9,039 nucleotides of DNA from Nitrososphaerota archaeon (GCA_013288145.1 JABDCJ010000076.1:1-9039); one strand, 5' to 3'. Positions 1-7,083 are shown, counted from the first letter of the stretch. Program-made: numbers and translations. Notes: generated from the letters alone by a model not told the origin.

Positions 1-407
1 AGAGCTTCGCAAATTTCTCTTGTCGAAACACCCGCTCCTCCTCTTTGCGCTGCAAGTTCAAGGGCGGTCTTGAATGGCTCAATTTTTGCCAACAGATCTT
101 TCAGAAGCTTGACTTTGTTCTTGGAAGTTTTTTGAAATTTGTGACCGAACTCGGTTAATGCGATGTCGCCCTTTTCTACTTTGACAAGCCCAAGCATCTC
201 TGCAGTGTCGAGGATTGGGAGCTGAGTCACGAGATCTGAACCGAACTCATCTGCAAGTCTTGCAATGTCCACCGAAGTGCCTAAACCTCCTACGATTTCA
301 ACAAGACCCAGAACTTGACCTGCCCTAACGGTTGCGGGCATAATAATCGGCTTGGAATCAATAGCAGTTACATTTGCAGACTGCGGAGGTGGCAAATCGG
401 ATTCCAT
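1..407 (-). CDS. AAA-associated-domain protein of an ABC importer operon (partial, C-terminus off the window)
   Basis: The ATG at 407 lies 18 nt after the stop of the ATPase gene and has an AAGGA Shine-Dalgarno-like site about 5 nt upstream, so translation is probably coupled. About 135 residues are visible. After a proline-rich start come 'PATVRAGQVLGLVEIVGGLG' and 'VDIARLADEFG', then 'LTQ/PILDTAEMLGLV' and 'KGDIALTEFGHKFQ'. This is the pattern of the AAA-associated C-terminal domain (AAA_assoc_C), in which a winged-helix-like fold is normally fused to the C-terminus of nitrate/sulfonate-type ABC ATPases or encoded beside them. Here it is a separate gene. Its role is unproven; it presumably docks on or regulates the neighbouring ATPase. 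The family call is from pattern recognition and rests on the spacing of GLVE, DI..LA, AEMLGL and GDI.LT..G. The end of the gene is not in the window. Confidence 0.8.
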   Translation of the reverse strand, partial: MESDLPPPQSANVTAIDSKPIIMPATVRAGQVLGLVEIVGGLGTSVDIARLADEFGSDLVTQLPILDTAEMLGLVKVEKGDIALTEFGHKFQKTSKNKVKLLKDLLAKIEPFKTALELAAQRGGAGVSTREICEA

Positions 408-425
408 AGTATTCCTTGCAACTCC

Positions 426-1217
426 TCAACTAGCCAGAAGCGAGTAGATTTTATCCACCCAGTTGTAAAATTCTTCGGATTTCTTGTTTCTGGGTCTAGG
501 CAAGTCTATTGTTAGGTCGCCGACTACGTGTCCGGGCCTTGGCGAAAGTACGATAATCTTGTCAGAAAGCTCCACTATCTCCTCAACATTGTGACTAACC
601 ATGATGACGGTTTGAATTGAAGATGTCGGATTAATTACCAGTGAGTAAATCTCTCTTCTCAGATGCTCGGCAGTTAGGTTATCAAGAGCGCTGAAAGGTT
701 CGTCCATTAAAAGTACGTGGGGAGCAAGTGCCAGTGCTCTTGCTATGCCGACCCGCTGCTTCATGCCGCCAGAAAGCTCGCCCGGATAAACGTTTTCGAA
801 TCCTTTGAGGCCGGTGTCTTCCAGCGATTTTATCGAACTATCTTTCTTCTGATCTTCGGTGAGATCTTTCCGGGAGGAGAGTCCGAACAATACATTTTCA
901 AGTGCAGTTCTCCAGGGAAGGAGTACGAAATTCTGGAAGATCATTGCGATCTCAGCCCGAGGAGCTGTGATCGGCGCATCGTGAAGCTTTACAACGCCGG
1001 TCGTGGGTTTTGTCAACCCACCAATTATTCGTAGCAGAGTCGATTTGCCACAGCCGGAAGGTCCAGTCAAGGTTACGAACTGGTTGTTAGTCGCCGTGAA
1101 AGATACGTCATTCAGAACTGGAAGTTGCTCCTTTTCCTTTTTGAAATCAAGGCTAACATGTTCGACTGAAATAAGAGGCGAATCTGCCTTTACTAACGGT
1201 ACCTCGGTGGTCGTCAC
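426..1217 (-). CDS. ABC transporter ATP-binding protein, NitT/TauT (nitrate/sulfonate/taurine) type
   Basis: This 263-residue cytoplasmic ATPase energises the permease encoded 54 nt upstream. All nucleotide-binding motifs are present: Walker A GPSGCGKST (52-60), Q-loop FQ (94-95), signature LSGGM (148-152), Walker B VLLMDEP (168-174, catalytic E173), D-loop SALD (176-179) and switch H209. The 'RAEIAMIFQNFVLLPW' stretch and the tail 'VLSPRPGHVVGDLTIDLPRPR' are typical of the SsuB/TauB/NrtD group. The start is GTG at 1217; an in-frame stop lies two codons upstream, so no longer form exists. No Shine-Dalgarno site is evident. The substrate cannot be read from the ATPase: nitrate, sulfonates, taurine, bicarbonate and pyrimidine precursors are all carried by relatives. 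The gene sits between the permease and the AAA-associated protein in one leftward operon. Confidence 0.95.
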   Translation of the reverse strand: MTTTEVPLVKADSPLISVEHVSLDFKKEKEQLPVLNDVSFTATNNQFVTLTGPSGCGKSTLLRIIGGLTKPTTGVVKLHDAPITAPRAEIAMIFQNFVLLPWRTALENVLFGLSSRKDLTEDQKKDSSIKSLEDTGLKGFENVYPGELSGGMKQRVGIARALALAPHVLLMDEPFSALDNLTAEHLRREIYSLVINPTSSIQTVIMVSHNVEEIVELSDKIIVLSPRPGHVVGDLTIDLPRPRNKKSEEFYNWVDKIYSLLAS

Positions 1218-1271
1218 AGTCTAAATATCAACTCGAAATTTCCGAAGAAATTATCGGAACACAGACCTTTT

Positions 1272-2795
1272 TCATCTGTTATACACATACTTCTTCGTTG
1301 TGTAATGATATACCCTTCTCCATACCGTCAGGTTGAAAGCGACTATGAGGACGGTCATCGAAAGGACAGCCAGAGTCAGGGTCAGGAGATCGCCATGTGG
1401 ACCGCTGTTGGTCGCTACTGCGATTACTTTCCCTATGCCATATTGAACCTGAGTTATCGGCGGGGCATTGGGATTCGGCTGAAAATACTCAGCAACAATG
1501 AGTGTATTCCATGCGGCTCCAACCGCAGTAATTGACCCAGTAACATATGCCGTGAAAGTTGCCGGTAGGTAAATATTGCGCCATGCTTGAAGACTGGATA
1601 TCTTGAACTCTTTTTTTAGTTCAAACAATTCCGCGGGAAGACTTCTTACACCCGCCATGATGTTGAAAATTATATACCATATCATCCCCAAGAAAATTAT
1701 TATGGCGGCAACTGCTTCTCCATTCTGGTGTAATGCTATAACAAGTAGAGGTAAAAGAACAGGAGCTGGAATCGAAGCGATAACCTCGAGTACCGGAGAG
1801 GCTGCGTCATACACTTTGTTATTTAGAGCTACGGAGATTCCGAGCGGAAGCGCGACAGCGATGCAGATAAAATAAACATACCACACTCTAGCAAAAGAGT
1901 ACAGCAAATTCAGGAGAACTCCCCTTTCATCGCTGAGGAGAACCCCCGCACTGGGGGCGTTCGAGATTGATGAGGATATTGATTTAAACGCGCTAAATTC
2001 AAGAGTGATGAATATTAACGCGAGGATTAAGATAGCTACCTTCCATCCCCGTTTGAAAACGTTTATTGAAGAGGAAAATCGCGTGACCCCGCGACCTTGG
2101 GTATAAAGAAACAGCTTTGAAATCGATCTGTGGTTCACCCAGGAATAGAACTTCATGATTGGGTCCCGGCGAATTTCTCTCGGCTCTTCTACGAATTTGT
2201 ACCTCTCAGACCAGAGAGAAAATTCTCTGAGAAAAATAATCTGCCATATGATGACGGCGAAAATCAGCGCTATGATTGAGTAAGTATAATCCAGCCATTG
2301 GCCATTGTTTGCAAAGTTGATTATTGCGACGCCGATCCCGTAATTGACATGTTCGTTCTTAGCCCCGAGAGAAAATATCTCGCTGGATACGAGGTAGAAA
2401 AGCCCGACGGCCCAAGATGTCTGGGTATTGTAAGCGATTCTGCTCAAAGAAGCTGGAATGTACAGCGTGGTAATCCGGTGCCAGGTACTTGACTGTGATA
2501 TCTCGGACAGATCGATGTAGTCTTGTGGAATGGATTTGACCGCTTCGTAGACTCCGAAGGCAATGTTCCATGACATGCTCGTGAATATTAGAAGGATGAC
2601 TGCGAGATCTATTCCGAGCTCGCCTGGAATCACATTTACGACGCCGAGTACCACGATTGGGAAAAATCCCAGAATAGGAATTGATTGAAACACATCAAGT
2701 AGTGGAATGATAACAGCTTCTGCTCTTTTGTTTCGAGCCGCAACAATTCCGATCGCAAGACTGAACAGTATACTCAGGATGAGGGCAACTATCAT
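1272..2795 (-). CDS. Fused two-domain ABC permease (duplicated anion-type permease); true start unclear
   Basis: This 507-residue membrane protein holds two homologous permease halves. Half one runs from the N-terminus to about residue 200 and half two from about 290 to the end. They are joined by a linker with one transmembrane segment near 252-268. Each half has an EAA-like coupling loop: 'YEAVKSIPQDYIDLSEI' (83-99) and 'AGVRSLPAELFELKKEF' (381-397). Each is preceded by matching text: 'PLLDVFQSIPILGFFPIVV' (31-49) and 'PVLEVIASIPAPVLLPLLV' (334-352). This matches the duplicated permease family (COG4986 type), where one polypeptide replaces a permease dimer. Half two is preceded by 'LLNLLYSFARVWYVYF'. 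The matching text for half one ('IIVDIIYSWSRM') lies upstream of the ATG at 2795, in frame and back to about 2876. That region has no ATG, GTG or TTG start before the stop at 2885, so the annotated start is probably too short. Confidence 0.9.
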   Translation of the reverse strand: MIVALILSILFSLAIGIVAARNKRAEAVIIPLLDVFQSIPILGFFPIVVLGVVNVIPGELGIDLAVILLIFTSMSWNIAFGVYEAVKSIPQDYIDLSEISQSSTWHRITTLYIPASLSRIAYNTQTSWAVGLFYLVSSEIFSLGAKNEHVNYGIGVAIINFANNGQWLDYTYSIIALIFAVIIWQIIFLREFSLWSERYKFVEEPREIRRDPIMKFYSWVNHRSISKLFLYTQGRGVTRFSSSINVFKRGWKVAILILALIFITLEFSAFKSISSSISNAPSAGVLLSDERGVLLNLLYSFARVWYVYFICIAVALPLGISVALNNKVYDAASPVLEVIASIPAPVLLPLLVIALHQNGEAVAAIIIFLGMIWYIIFNIMAGVRSLPAELFELKKEFKISSLQAWRNIYLPATFTAYVTGSITAVGAAWNTLIVAEYFQPNPNAPPITQVQYGIGKVIAVATNSGPHGDLLTLTLAVLSMTVLIVAFNLTVWRRVYHYTTKKYVYNR

Positions 2796-3024
2796 CCTGC
2801 TCCAGGAGTAAATTATATCGACAATAATCAGGGGGATGTTAAAATCTGAGGACGTAGGCGCTGCGACCTCTTCAATCCTGTTTTACTCGCTAATTAATCG
2901 AATTTGATAGGAAGTACAGAGTTTGAGTTTACCTCGGGAAGGTAAGAGTCCTTCCCTTGGCTCGCTTGAGCTATTTGTCTGCCTGTCGGACGACGCTTTT
3001 TGAATTTATCAATTTACACTTTTC

Positions 3025-3047
3025 GCAACCAGACAAGAATTGGTTGC
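3025..3047. repeat. Inverted repeat downstream of the MIT-like gene
   Basis: GCAACCA (3025-3031) and TGGTTGC (3041-3047) form a perfect 7-bp stem with a 9-nt loop. On the minus strand it follows the T-run that ends the MIT-like gene. On the plus strand the stem is followed by a run of six A. It may be part of a transcription end or a processing hairpin. Confidence 0.45.
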
Positions 3048-3054
3048 AAAAAAT
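3047..3054 (-). terminator. Oligo-T terminator of the MIT-like gene
   Basis: On the minus strand ATTTTTTG starts two nt after the TGA stop of the gene at 3056. Archaeal RNA polymerase terminates mainly at oligo-T tracts without needing a hairpin, so this is a reasonable end for that transcript. The adjacent hairpin at 3025-3047 would lie just beyond it. Confidence 0.4.
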
Positions 3055-3055
3055 C

Positions 3056-3439
3056 TCAGGTTTTCGTTAAGGTAACAGTAGGAATCGGGCTCGCCGGAGG
3101 CTTTGCAAACGATGCTTGCTCCTCTTGCTTTTGTTTCAGAGAAGCGAGAGCTATCAGCGATTTTACCTTTTTTTGATAATTTGAAGCGCTGGTCGTACAT
3201 TTTACCCATTCTGGATACGTCGGTACCGCGTCGCCAAGAACCAGCAGGACGTCAACCAATTTTAGAAAAGTACCGATAGCTTCAATGTAGCTTCCCGCCT
3301 TTTCTTCCCCGGCTCCTTTTTGCTCCAGGTACTGGACGTAACCGTACATTTTCTTGAGATCTGCTGGATTCAAAATCGTAAACTTCTCTGCTTGATTCCC
3401 TTTAGTCTGTCGCCGAAAATCCTCTTCAGTCAACATCAC
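3056..3439 (-). CDS. Small helical protein with an MIT-like domain, function unknown
   Basis: This protein has 127 residues, or 126 if the ATG directly after the GTG at 3439 is used. No Shine-Dalgarno site is seen. Residues ~24-105 are predicted helical and read like an MIT (microtubule interacting and trafficking) or TPR-like three-helix bundle. The order is a helix 'LKKMYGYVQYLEQKGAGEEKAG' (28-49), then 'YIEAIGTFLKLVDVLLVLGD' (51-70), then 'YQKKVKSLIALASLKQKQEE' (88-107). The tail (112-127) is rich in Pro and Thr and probably disordered. In archaea MIT domains occur in the Cdv/ESCRT ATPase CdvC and bind MIM peptides of CdvB. A stand-alone version would be a candidate adaptor, but that is inference. 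The gene is monocistronic, divergent from the zinc-ribbon gene at 3629, and has no transmembrane segment. Confidence 0.7.
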   Translation of the reverse strand: MMLTEEDFRRQTKGNQAEKFTILNPADLKKMYGYVQYLEQKGAGEEKAGSYIEAIGTFLKLVDVLLVLGDAVPTYPEWVKCTTSASNYQKKVKSLIALASLKQKQEEQASFAKPPASPIPTVTLTKT

Positions 3440-3628
3440 TAAACAACTTTATCGAATTATGCGAACCCTTACAGGTGCACTCTCTACTCCATCACATGTT
3501 GGGTAGGAATTGATTTCAAGGTCTAGCCGGTTTTCAAGGGGAAATAAAAAAAATCAATGATATTGTTAACTTCAATCGACAAGGGCCTTTTCGCCTGAAT
3601 TTCCAACTCTAAGTGAAAGATAGAAAAA

Positions 3629-3943
3629 TTGGAATCTACAATTTCAAGTGCTGAAAATATTTCGGAAACTCAGATCTCGGTTGAATCGCTTGCTTATCCT
3701 CTGAATTATGAATTTCTTGGGGCGGGAATTGATTTGCCAGACAGCAGAAAAACGAACAACGCACCAAGAAAAATGGTGCTAAGATGCAAATCCTGCTCTA
3801 CCGAATTTGATAGTACGTTCACCGTAGACGAATTCACATCTATTTCTTCTAAACAGCTGGAAGTTGGGACCCTTCACTTATGTCCGCATTGTGGTAATCT
3901 TTCAATATACGAGTTGAAGGAATATCGAGAGCCGAAGCTTTAG
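3629..3943 (+). CDS. Zinc-ribbon protein of unknown function
   Basis: This 104-residue protein starts at TTG (3629), the only usable start in frame. The N-terminal ~48 residues are polar and lack motifs. The C-terminal half is a zinc ribbon: CKSC (C53, C56) and CPHC (C85, C88), 28 residues apart, flanked by short beta-like stretches ('KMVLRCKSC', 'TLHLCPHCGNLSIYEL'). Such four-cysteine ribbons bind one Zn2+ and act in nucleic-acid binding or as protein adaptors; nothing here tells which. No Shine-Dalgarno site precedes the start, so translation may be leaderless. The gene is separated from the MntR-like gene by 257 nt and is probably its own transcript. Confidence 0.7.
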   Translation: MESTISSAENISETQISVESLAYPLNYEFLGAGIDLPDSRKTNNAPRKMVLRCKSCSTEFDSTFTVDEFTSISSKQLEVGTLHLCPHCGNLSIYELKEYREPKL

Positions 3944-3976
3944 ATTTCTTGATTACTGTAAACTTGGGTAGCAAAT

Positions 3977-3994
3977 CGATTATTTGAATAATCG
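3977..3994. repeat. Palindrome between the zinc-ribbon and MntR-like genes
   Basis: CGATTATT (3977-3984) and AATAATCG (3987-3994) form a perfect 8-bp inverted repeat with a 2-nt centre. A short loop favours a protein-binding operator over an RNA hairpin. It lies 33 nt after the zinc-ribbon stop and 207 nt before the repressor start. A role as a metal-repressor operator is possible but far from the start. The rest of the 3944-4200 gap is AT-rich, with no further gene seen except the 22-codon frame at 4126-4194. Confidence 0.35.
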
Positions 3995-4125
3995 TATATT
4001 TGCCTACAATAATCGCTAAAATCCACTCGTTTTGATTTGGCCCATCGGCATTTGTTTTCTTTTGCTGCCCCCAGAAAGTATACTTTGGACAATCTGGAAT
4101 CAAGCATTGCGCAAATAAGTAGACA

Positions 4126-4194
4126 ATGGCGTCAAAAACTGATATAACGCATCAAACGGGTACATTTGAAAAAGTCCCGCTACAAACTTCGTGA
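4126..4194 (+). other. Short upstream reading frame in the same frame as the MntR-like gene
   Basis: ATG at 4126 opens 22 codons (MASKTDITHQ…LQTS) ending in TGA at 4192-4194. The frame is the same as the MntR-like gene, and only two codons separate the TGA from its TTG start. It may be a leader peptide, a 5' part cut off by a nonsense change, or chance. There is no recognisable motif. Confidence 0.25.
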
Positions 4195-4200
4195 ATAATC

Positions 4201-4677
4201 TTGGCTGAAAATCTAAAGCGAGCAAGAGTGTTGGGTGCAAGGCAGGTATTAAATTCGCACTCACAACGTAAGGCGGAGGAAGCCACAGAGGACTATTTGG
4301 AAACGATCAATTCCCTGATTAAGGAAAAGGGATTTGCAGCGTCTGTCGATATCGCCGAGAGGATGAACGTGTCCAAACCCACGGTTACCAGCATCGTGAA
4401 AAAACTCCACAATCAAGGGTACTTGGTTCACGAGAAGTATCGGGGTTTGAAGCTCACAAATAAGGGAAGGCGCCTTGCGGAAGAGATGCAGAAGAAGCAC
4501 CGGTTGATAACAACTTTTCTAGTCTTGTTCGGAGTTGAAGAAAACGTCGCTCGGGAGGACGCCGAGAAAATAGAACACGGCCTGCATGCGGAAACTCTAG
4601 CTCGATTGGAAGCTTTCACAGAGTACATGCTTTCGAATCCCGAGCTTGTCAAAAAATATCGGTCTGCAACTGAGTAG
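4201..4677 (+). CDS. MntR-like metal-dependent transcriptional repressor (DtxR family)
   Basis: This 158-residue DNA-binding regulator has a winged-helix domain at ~29-93 with recognition helix 'VSKPTVTSIVKKLHNQGYL' and wing 'YRGLKLTNKGRRLA'. A helical metal-binding and dimerisation domain follows (94-152). It aligns well with Bacillus subtilis MntR and, like it, lacks the SH3-like third domain of DtxR/IdeR. The expected metal ligands are D31 and E34 ('ATEDYLE'), H100 ('KKHRLI'), and E122, E125, H126 ('AEKIEH'). The Asp at the D8-equivalent and the Glu at the E99-equivalent (Met and Cys in iron-sensing DtxR) point to Mn2+ sensing. The start TTG at 4201 is the first after an in-frame TGA; GTG at 4228 would also preserve the fold. 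The ~28 extra N-terminal residues are basic. It converges on the dehydrogenase with a 5-nt gap; its targets are not evident in the window. Confidence 0.9.
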   Translation: MAENLKRARVLGARQVLNSHSQRKAEEATEDYLETINSLIKEKGFAASVDIAERMNVSKPTVTSIVKKLHNQGYLVHEKYRGLKLTNKGRRLAEEMQKKHRLITTFLVLFGVEENVAREDAEKIEHGLHAETLARLEAFTEYMLSNPELVKKYRSATE

Positions 4678-4682
4678 CAGTC

Positions 4683-5759
4683 TCAAGCGCTGCTGAATTC
4701 AACTATTGATTTGATTTCTTCCTCACTTTCGGGGCTGTAAATTTTCTGAGGGTCGCCGGGACCTGCCTTTCGAGTTATCAAGTTGGACAGGAGATCTGGC
4801 CACTTTTTCTTTATTCTAACCAAGTCTCTCGCCCCGTCTTGAAAGTAAGTGATATTTGCATTTACCGAGCCAAAATGTAGTTTGTTTCCCAACACAAGCT
4901 CAGTGAACTTTTTCCCGACATTCTGTGTCTCCTGGTCCTCCCTGAATATGCCCAGGTAACAGACGATCCCGTTTACGCGAATCAAATCCTGCGCCTTGTA
5001 GGCAACTGACGGGTTCCCGGTTGCTTCGAAAACGAAATCATATTCGTAATCAAGGGAGTTAAGCGGCGTTTCCTTGGAATTGATATATTTCGCCCCGGTG
5101 CTTTCAACGAGTCTGGCCTTCATGCTGACCTTTGATCTCGTAGCGACCGTATCCACCTCCAATCCCTTCAATCGTAAAATTGCAGTTGCAAGTATGCCCA
5201 CCGGGCCGGCTCCCAGCACGAGTGCTCGTTTGGGATTCCATATGAGTCGTGATTTCTGTAGTAGATAGGTTTGGACCAATCCTTTTTCGACTATCGTAAG
5301 AGGCTCGAGGAGAACGCCTAACTCGGAAAGCGACTCTGGCAATTTTACGATGTAGGATGAATCACTGACGGCAAACTCTGCTGCAAAACCATTCAAGCCT
5401 TTGATCCCGTGCTCAAAATAGTGCCCGGTGTAACACATGTCAGATTGGTGATGTCTGCAGCTGACACAGTTCTCCGGGCAGCTCCGGCGAACAGTCGGGA
5501 TGACCAGATCACCTTCTTTGAGACCTCTTACTCCAGCTCCGAGCTTGTCAATCCTGCAAAGCGACTCGTGTCCAAGTACGAGATAGTCTGATCCGGCAGG
5601 AGCTTCTCCGTAAAATCCCGAAATAATGTCTCGGTCTGTCCCGCAGATTCCAACTCGCAGTACCTTTAGCAATACCTGTCTTTTTCCCGGGGTAGGGATT
5701 GGAATTTCTTGCATCCGAATCGAATTCGGAGTCTTCGGTGTTACGACGATCGCTTTCAC
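4683..5759 (-). CDS. Zn-dependent glucose/aldose 1-dehydrogenase (MDR superfamily)
   Basis: This 358-residue cytoplasmic enzyme oxidises glucose, and probably galactose or another aldose, at C1 to the lactone. That is the first step of the archaeal non- or semi-phosphorylative Entner-Doudoroff route. It resembles the Sulfolobus and Thermoplasma enzymes along its length. Catalytic zinc residues are C39 in 'GICGTD', H64 and E65 in 'LGHES', and E152 in 'LLEP'. A structural zinc lobe has C94, C98, C101 and C109. The Rossmann motif is GAGPVG (183-188). After beta-2, 'TRSK' (207-210) has basic and small residues where NADP+-using relatives carry 'NRR', which suggests NADP+ can be used. The start is GTG at 5759, with GGG about 10 nt upstream. 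Exact sugar specificity cannot be read. It is divergent from the HEAT-like gene across 132 nt and convergent with the MntR-like gene. Confidence 0.9.
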   Translation of the reverse strand: MKAIVVTPKTPNSIRMQEIPIPTPGKRQVLLKVLRVGICGTDRDIISGFYGEAPAGSDYLVLGHESLCRIDKLGAGVRGLKEGDLVIPTVRRSCPENCVSCRHHQSDMCYTGHYFEHGIKGLNGFAAEFAVSDSSYIVKLPESLSELGVLLEPLTIVEKGLVQTYLLQKSRLIWNPKRALVLGAGPVGILATAILRLKGLEVDTVATRSKVSMKARLVESTGAKYINSKETPLNSLDYEYDFVFEATGNPSVAYKAQDLIRVNGIVCYLGIFREDQETQNVGKKFTELVLGNKLHFGSVNANITYFQDGARDLVRIKKKWPDLLSNLITRKAGPGDPQKIYSPESEEEIKSIVEFSSA

Positions 5760-5814
5760 AAAAAATCCCTAAACTTGATTTTCGGATTCGATTTCTAGGA
5801 CACGTAAGGTTGTT

Positions 5815-5848
5815 GTTTATCCCTAGAGTATGCTTTTCATACTATATC
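5815..5848. promoter_or_regulatory. Divergent promoter region with an AGTATG/CATACT inverted repeat
   Basis: AGTATG (5827-5832) and CATACT (5838-5843) form a perfect 6-bp inverted repeat around CTTTT. It is flanked by two copies of TATCCCT (at 5818 and 5845). A TATA-like ACTATATC (5841-5848) overlaps the right arm, 44 nt before the ATG at 5892. On the other strand GGATAAAC (5815-5822) sits about 59 nt before the GTG at 5759. A regulator bound here could block both directions; this is inference from position. Confidence 0.4.
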
Positions 5849-5891
5849 CCTGAACCCATGATCTTCGGTAGAGCGAGCAGAAAAAAGTACT

Positions 5892-6536
5892 ATGCCGGTC
5901 TCGATACGAAAATACACTGAGCTCAAACTTGCATTCTCGGACTATCTTCAGAGGCGGAATTGGGTCAGATTGTTTGAACTCTGCGACACAAGCGACGACG
6001 AGACCGGTAAGACGATCGCAGCCATTATGACCCTTTATGATCCGAAGAAAGTGTGGAGTTTTGTGGATTATGTCCACGATCTTTCCCGCGAAGAAAGAAG
6101 GCGAAGGCGCGACTCTGTTGCAACTGTTTGCTTCATTATTGGAAAAATAGGGCAGACCAGAACAGAAAAGGCTCTCGCGGATCTGAGGCAATTTCTCCTG
6201 GACGACCATATGCTCAGAGTCCCGGTCAATTCCGCTCTCTCAAATCTATGGGTCTTGGACACAAGGAAAACCTCGACCAACATCATGAAAAAATGGGTCC
6301 TGAATAACGAGGATAGTGATGATCTCCAGGAGATCGGAGTAAAATCATCTGAATACCTTGCAAAGAACGCCCCTGAAAAAGTCACCTTGTTCTTGAGGAA
6401 AGTTGCCTCCTTGGATGATGATTGCAAAGTGGCCGCTAAAACCGCAAAAGAGGTTATAGAACAGAGCGGCATCCAGATTGCAAAAAGTAATGAGCAAAGG
6501 ATCGCGCCAAAAGTGCGGCGAAGAAAATCTGCTTAG
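5892..6536 (+). CDS. All-helical HEAT-repeat-like protein, function unknown
   Basis: This 214-residue soluble protein starts at ATG 5892; no Shine-Dalgarno site is seen. From about residue 73 it consists of paired helices of ~30-35 residues that look like degenerate HEAT/ARM repeats. These are 'DSVATVCFIIGKIGQTRTEKALADLRQFL' (74-102), 'RVPVNSALSNLWVLDTRKTSTNIMKKWV' (109-136), 'DLQEIGVKSSEYLAKNAPEKVTLFLRKV' (144-171) and 'DDCKVAAKTAKEVIEQSG' (176-193). The last 15 residues are strongly basic (KVRRRKSA), which suggests nucleic-acid or acidic-partner contact. There are no catalytic motifs. Such proteins are usually scaffolds; a link with DNA-alkylation-repair-like HEAT proteins is possible but weak. 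It converges on the zinc-ribbon gene with only 3 nt between stops. Confidence 0.75.
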   Translation: MPVSIRKYTELKLAFSDYLQRRNWVRLFELCDTSDDETGKTIAAIMTLYDPKKVWSFVDYVHDLSREERRRRRDSVATVCFIIGKIGQTRTEKALADLRQFLLDDHMLRVPVNSALSNLWVLDTRKTSTNIMKKWVLNNEDSDDLQEIGVKSSEYLAKNAPEKVTLFLRKVASLDDDCKVAAKTAKEVIEQSGIQIAKSNEQRIAPKVRRRKSA

Positions 6537-6539
6537 TTG

Positions 6540-6863
6540 TTAGGCAGAAACTATCTTCATCTTAGACACGTGGTTCATAAAGCACGGAGGACCTTCTTTG
6601 ATCCAAAGGAACGGACGCGTTATGCATGCCATCCCGGCGACATTAACGTGAAGGCATTTTACCGCAGTTCCTTCAGGTACTAGATTTTGTGTCTTATTCC
6701 CGCAGTAAGGACACTCCGAAACCTTGTACTCAAGGTAGACGTGCTTTTCCTCATTCTCGCACGAAACCCACCGACCTATCTCGTGGCCATTGGGACATTT
6801 AGGATTCTCCTCGCGGAGGAGATTGTTGTAAACGCGATCGTGGCAGACTGGACATTCAATCAT
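6540..6863 (-). CDS. Multi-cysteine zinc-ribbon protein, function unknown
   Basis: This 107-residue protein starts at ATG 6863. It carries at least two zinc-binding modules. The first is CPVC (C4, C7) with CPNGH (C23, H27) and C35. The second is CPYC (C51, C54) with C70 and H72. C80, C94 and H98 may complete a third site. The opening 'MIECPVC' and 'NPKCPNGHEIG' are typical of archaeal rubredoxin-like or treble-clef adaptor proteins. There is no transmembrane segment or enzyme motif, and I do not recognise the family. Protein or nucleic-acid binding is the likely role. It overlaps nothing and ends 3 nt from the converging HEAT-like gene. Confidence 0.7.
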   Translation of the reverse strand: MIECPVCHDRVYNNLLREENPKCPNGHEIGRWVSCENEEKHVYLEYKVSECPYCGNKTQNLVPEGTAVKCLHVNVAGMACITRPFLWIKEGPPCFMNHVSKMKIVSA

Positions 6864-7083
6864 AATGTACCAGGATAATTCTTCTTACGTGATAGCCTTT
6901 ACTGCTAGAAAACTATCGCAAGCTCAAACCACAGCTTAAAGCCATCATGTACAACTGTTGGATACCTGCAATTAGTTGATTCTAAGTTAATAAAATTCAA
7001 ATAATTGCTTTAAAACCGACCCCCCTAGCGCAACCCCACGCGCGTGCGTGTAATAGTAATTTGGGGGATCTTGAGAGCCACCT

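Larger units (their letters stand above)
2796..3055. other. Intergenic stretch containing an unannotated N-terminal extension of the permease
   Basis: The left part (2796-2876, minus strand) continues the permease frame with plausible coding: 'EEVAAPTSSDFN' followed by 'IPLIIVDIIYSWSR'. It is closed by TAA at 2883-2885. Possible in-frame non-canonical starts are ATT at 2876 and CTG at 2831, neither with a Shine-Dalgarno site. A second open stretch in a shifted frame ends at the TAA at 2894-2896 (about 38 codons, ending 'NSNSVLPIKFD'). It is hydrophilic and I do not recognise it; it could be an out-of-frame remnant of the permease N-terminus or chance. No substrate-binding protein is encoded here. 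Confidence 0.5.

Noticed and set aside
2894..3010. 38-codon minus-strand stretch ending 'NSNSVLPIKFD' as a gene
   Set aside because: It has no ATG, GTG or TTG start, is closed by stops on both sides and has no recognisable motif; it is kept only as a possible out-of-frame remnant.
5823..6472. Two long minus-strand frames inside the HEAT-like gene
   Set aside because: They are shadows of the plus-strand gene, with low-complexity, cysteine- and serine-rich translations. The plus-strand product has a coherent helical repeat pattern.
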